Below are positions 62,498 through 64,000 of a stretch of 64,000 bases of DNA, one piece after another. A model generated the notes under the pieces. That model did no database searches and was not told where the DNA came from. It saw only the letters and a list, made by a program, of their open reading frames with translations. How positions within the stretch are numbered: position 1 is the first letter of the stretch; the number at the start of each line of letters is the position of its first letter. Made by a program: the position numbers and the translations under genes. Origin of the DNA: Azadirachta indica (lineage: Eukaryota > Streptophyta > Magnoliopsida > Sapindales > Meliaceae); assembly GCA_022749755.1 (NCBI GenBank), contig CM040451.1, forward strand, positions 3,920,871 to 3,984,870, read 5' to 3'.

Positions 62498-63982
62498 ATG
62501 GCTTCTTCAAGAGTATTTCTATTCTTCTTTTGCTCCATGTTCTTACACCTTGTTGCTCTCACCATTGCCCAGCAAAATGAGATACTGAAGCATTTCTGTT
62601 CAAGCAATGAAGGCAACTTCACTACCAATAGTACCTACCAAGCAAACCTCAACCAACTCCTCTCCTCCCTCTCCTCTAACACTAAAATCCACTATGGATT
62701 TTACAATGCCTCCTACGGTGGAGATTTCAATCAAGTTAATGCAATGGCACTTTGTAGAGGAGATGTTAAGCCGGACAGCTGCAGCAGTTGCATCAACGCT
62801 TCTTCTCTTGAGCTCCCAAAAAGTTGTCCAAACGAAAAGGAGGCTTTTCTATGGTCTGATAATTGTATGTTAAGGTACTCACACCGCTACTTTTTTGGCT
62901 ACGCGCAACTCCCACCATGGTTCTGGTTGGTTAACGATACAAACGTGTCGGACGCGAACACCTTCAATCAGGCTGTAGAAACCTTGTTGGACAACTTGAA
63001 AAATAAAGCAGCCTCCGGTGATTCTCATCGTAAGTTTGCAACAGGAAATACAAGCACGCCAAACTCTAAAACAATATATGCACTTGTGCAGTGTACTGCT
63101 GATTTGTCTACTCAACAGTGCCGTGATTGCCTCACCAATGCCACTGTGTTACTTCCGCAGTGTTGCAATGGAAAACAAGGGGGAGAGTTGTCGAAGCCAG
63201 TTGTAATTTTAGGTATGAGACTGACCGATTCTTCGAGCAGTCGATTGAGCCAACACCGCCACCACCCAGTACCACTCCACCATCACCACCCGATACCACT
63301 ACTTCTAGAGGTACATATGTGGACCCTCTTGATACATCTAATTTCATGTCTTCAGTGTTTAGATGTGCAATTTGATTACTCGAGGAGCTTTTTTTAATCT
63401 GGCCAAAATTCTTGGAACTTGCAGGAAAGAAGAATCGTACTGTCATCATCATTGTCGTTATCTCAGTTGTTGCTTTTATGATAATGATCATAAGCATTGG
63501 CATCTTTCCAAGATCGAGAAATTCGAAGAAGGAAGATAAAAGTAAGTAATAACATTTTGTATTTTTGTTTTTATCATGAAAAGATTCAGGATTTGTTTTG
63601 ATGTAGAACATAAATTCTTTTCTTCAAGTTGAGTAATTCTAGCAGCTGTTTAATTACTTTTACTGGGTTCTTCCCTTTATTAACATTATACAGGGAGGGA
63701 CAGAGCCGGAAACAGATTTCCTTATTATTAACATTTTTCTGATTTTCCTTAAAGATATCTTCATTAGTTCTGTGCTTCATTCTTTTCTTTTAGCTCTCAA
63801 ATTTTAATTAATACTACACTTCTATTGGTTCTTTATTACTAACTCATTTGTTTTGTAAAGATACGGAAGACATCATAAGTGCGGAGTCCTTGCAGTTTGA
63901 CTTTAGAACCATAAGAGTTGCAACAGATGACTTCTCCGATACTAATAAGCTTGGACGAGGTGGATTTGGTTCTGTATACCAG
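62498..63982 (+). pseudogene. DUF26 receptor-like kinase, first three exons, frameshifted in exon 1, cut by the window edge
   Basis: Exons 62498-63310, 63425-63541 and 63861-63982 match the first three exons of the kinase at 39736-42811 (exons 2 and 3 are the same 117 and 122 nt). They encode a signal peptide, two DUF26 domains (Cys86/95/98; Cys199/208/211), a Pro-rich stalk, a membrane helix (TVIIIVVISVVAFMIMIIS) and a glycine loop [10 protein letters not shown]. At 63179-63183 there are five Gs where the paralog has six. The missing base shifts the frame after CCNGKQGG; the frame reopens as RVVEASCNFRYE in another phase. As written the product would be a secreted protein of 299 aa or less, without membrane helix or kinase. 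This may be a true lesion or a homopolymer sequencing error. The remaining kinase exons lie beyond the window. Confidence 0.8.
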
Positions 63983-64000
63983 GTAAGAAATTTTAATGAG

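Overview
This is nuclear DNA of a flowering plant, most likely a eudicot. The genes are split by many GT-AG introns, the intergenic DNA is very AT-rich and full of decayed mobile elements, and the gene families are plant-specific (class II diterpene cyclase, DUF26 receptor kinases). I cannot name the species. I rebuilt the exon chains by hand from splice sites, reading phase and family conservation; no transcript or search evidence was available.

Region by region: 2-484 (+) is the 3' end of a gene resembling a nuclear poly(A) polymerase. 1720-10362 (-) is a complete 15-exon UDP-N-acetylglucosamine pyrophosphorylase (502 aa), a cytosolic housekeeping enzyme. 10.4-20 kb is gene-free and holds inverted-repeat elements and dispersed repeats. 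20252-29672 (-) is a complete 15-exon plastid class II diterpene cyclase of the copalyl diphosphate synthase family (831 aa). 29.7-39.7 kb is another gene-free, transposon-rich block. 39.7-64 kb is a cluster of DUF26 (cysteine-rich, stress-antifungal) genes: one intact receptor-like kinase (39736-42811, -), two intact secreted two-domain proteins (50145-50909 and 56787-57536, -), one secreted-type pseudogene (54551-55306, -), and the first three exons of a second receptor kinase (62498 to the window edge, +) with a one-base frameshift in exon 1. A truncated Copia-type LTR element (about 58782-60192) sits inside the cluster.

How the genes relate: the cyclase is the most notable gene. It keeps the catalytic DIDD acid motif, but the positions matching the His/Asn catalytic base pair and the gibberellin-specific regulatory His of Arabidopsis ent-CPS are Tyr282, Cys341 and Gln350. 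The spacing between all four landmarks equals that in AtCPS (59, 9 and 114 residues). This predicts a changed product, perhaps clerodane-type or hydroxylated, and a role in specialised metabolism rather than gibberellin synthesis. The DUF26 cluster shows birth and death in progress: tandem duplication, nonsense and frameshift decay, secreted proteins that look like receptor-kinase first exons, and inverted kinase copies sharing well-conserved introns. I found no CRISPR, operon, rRNA or intact tRNA, and nothing that looks like a wholly new multi-gene system.
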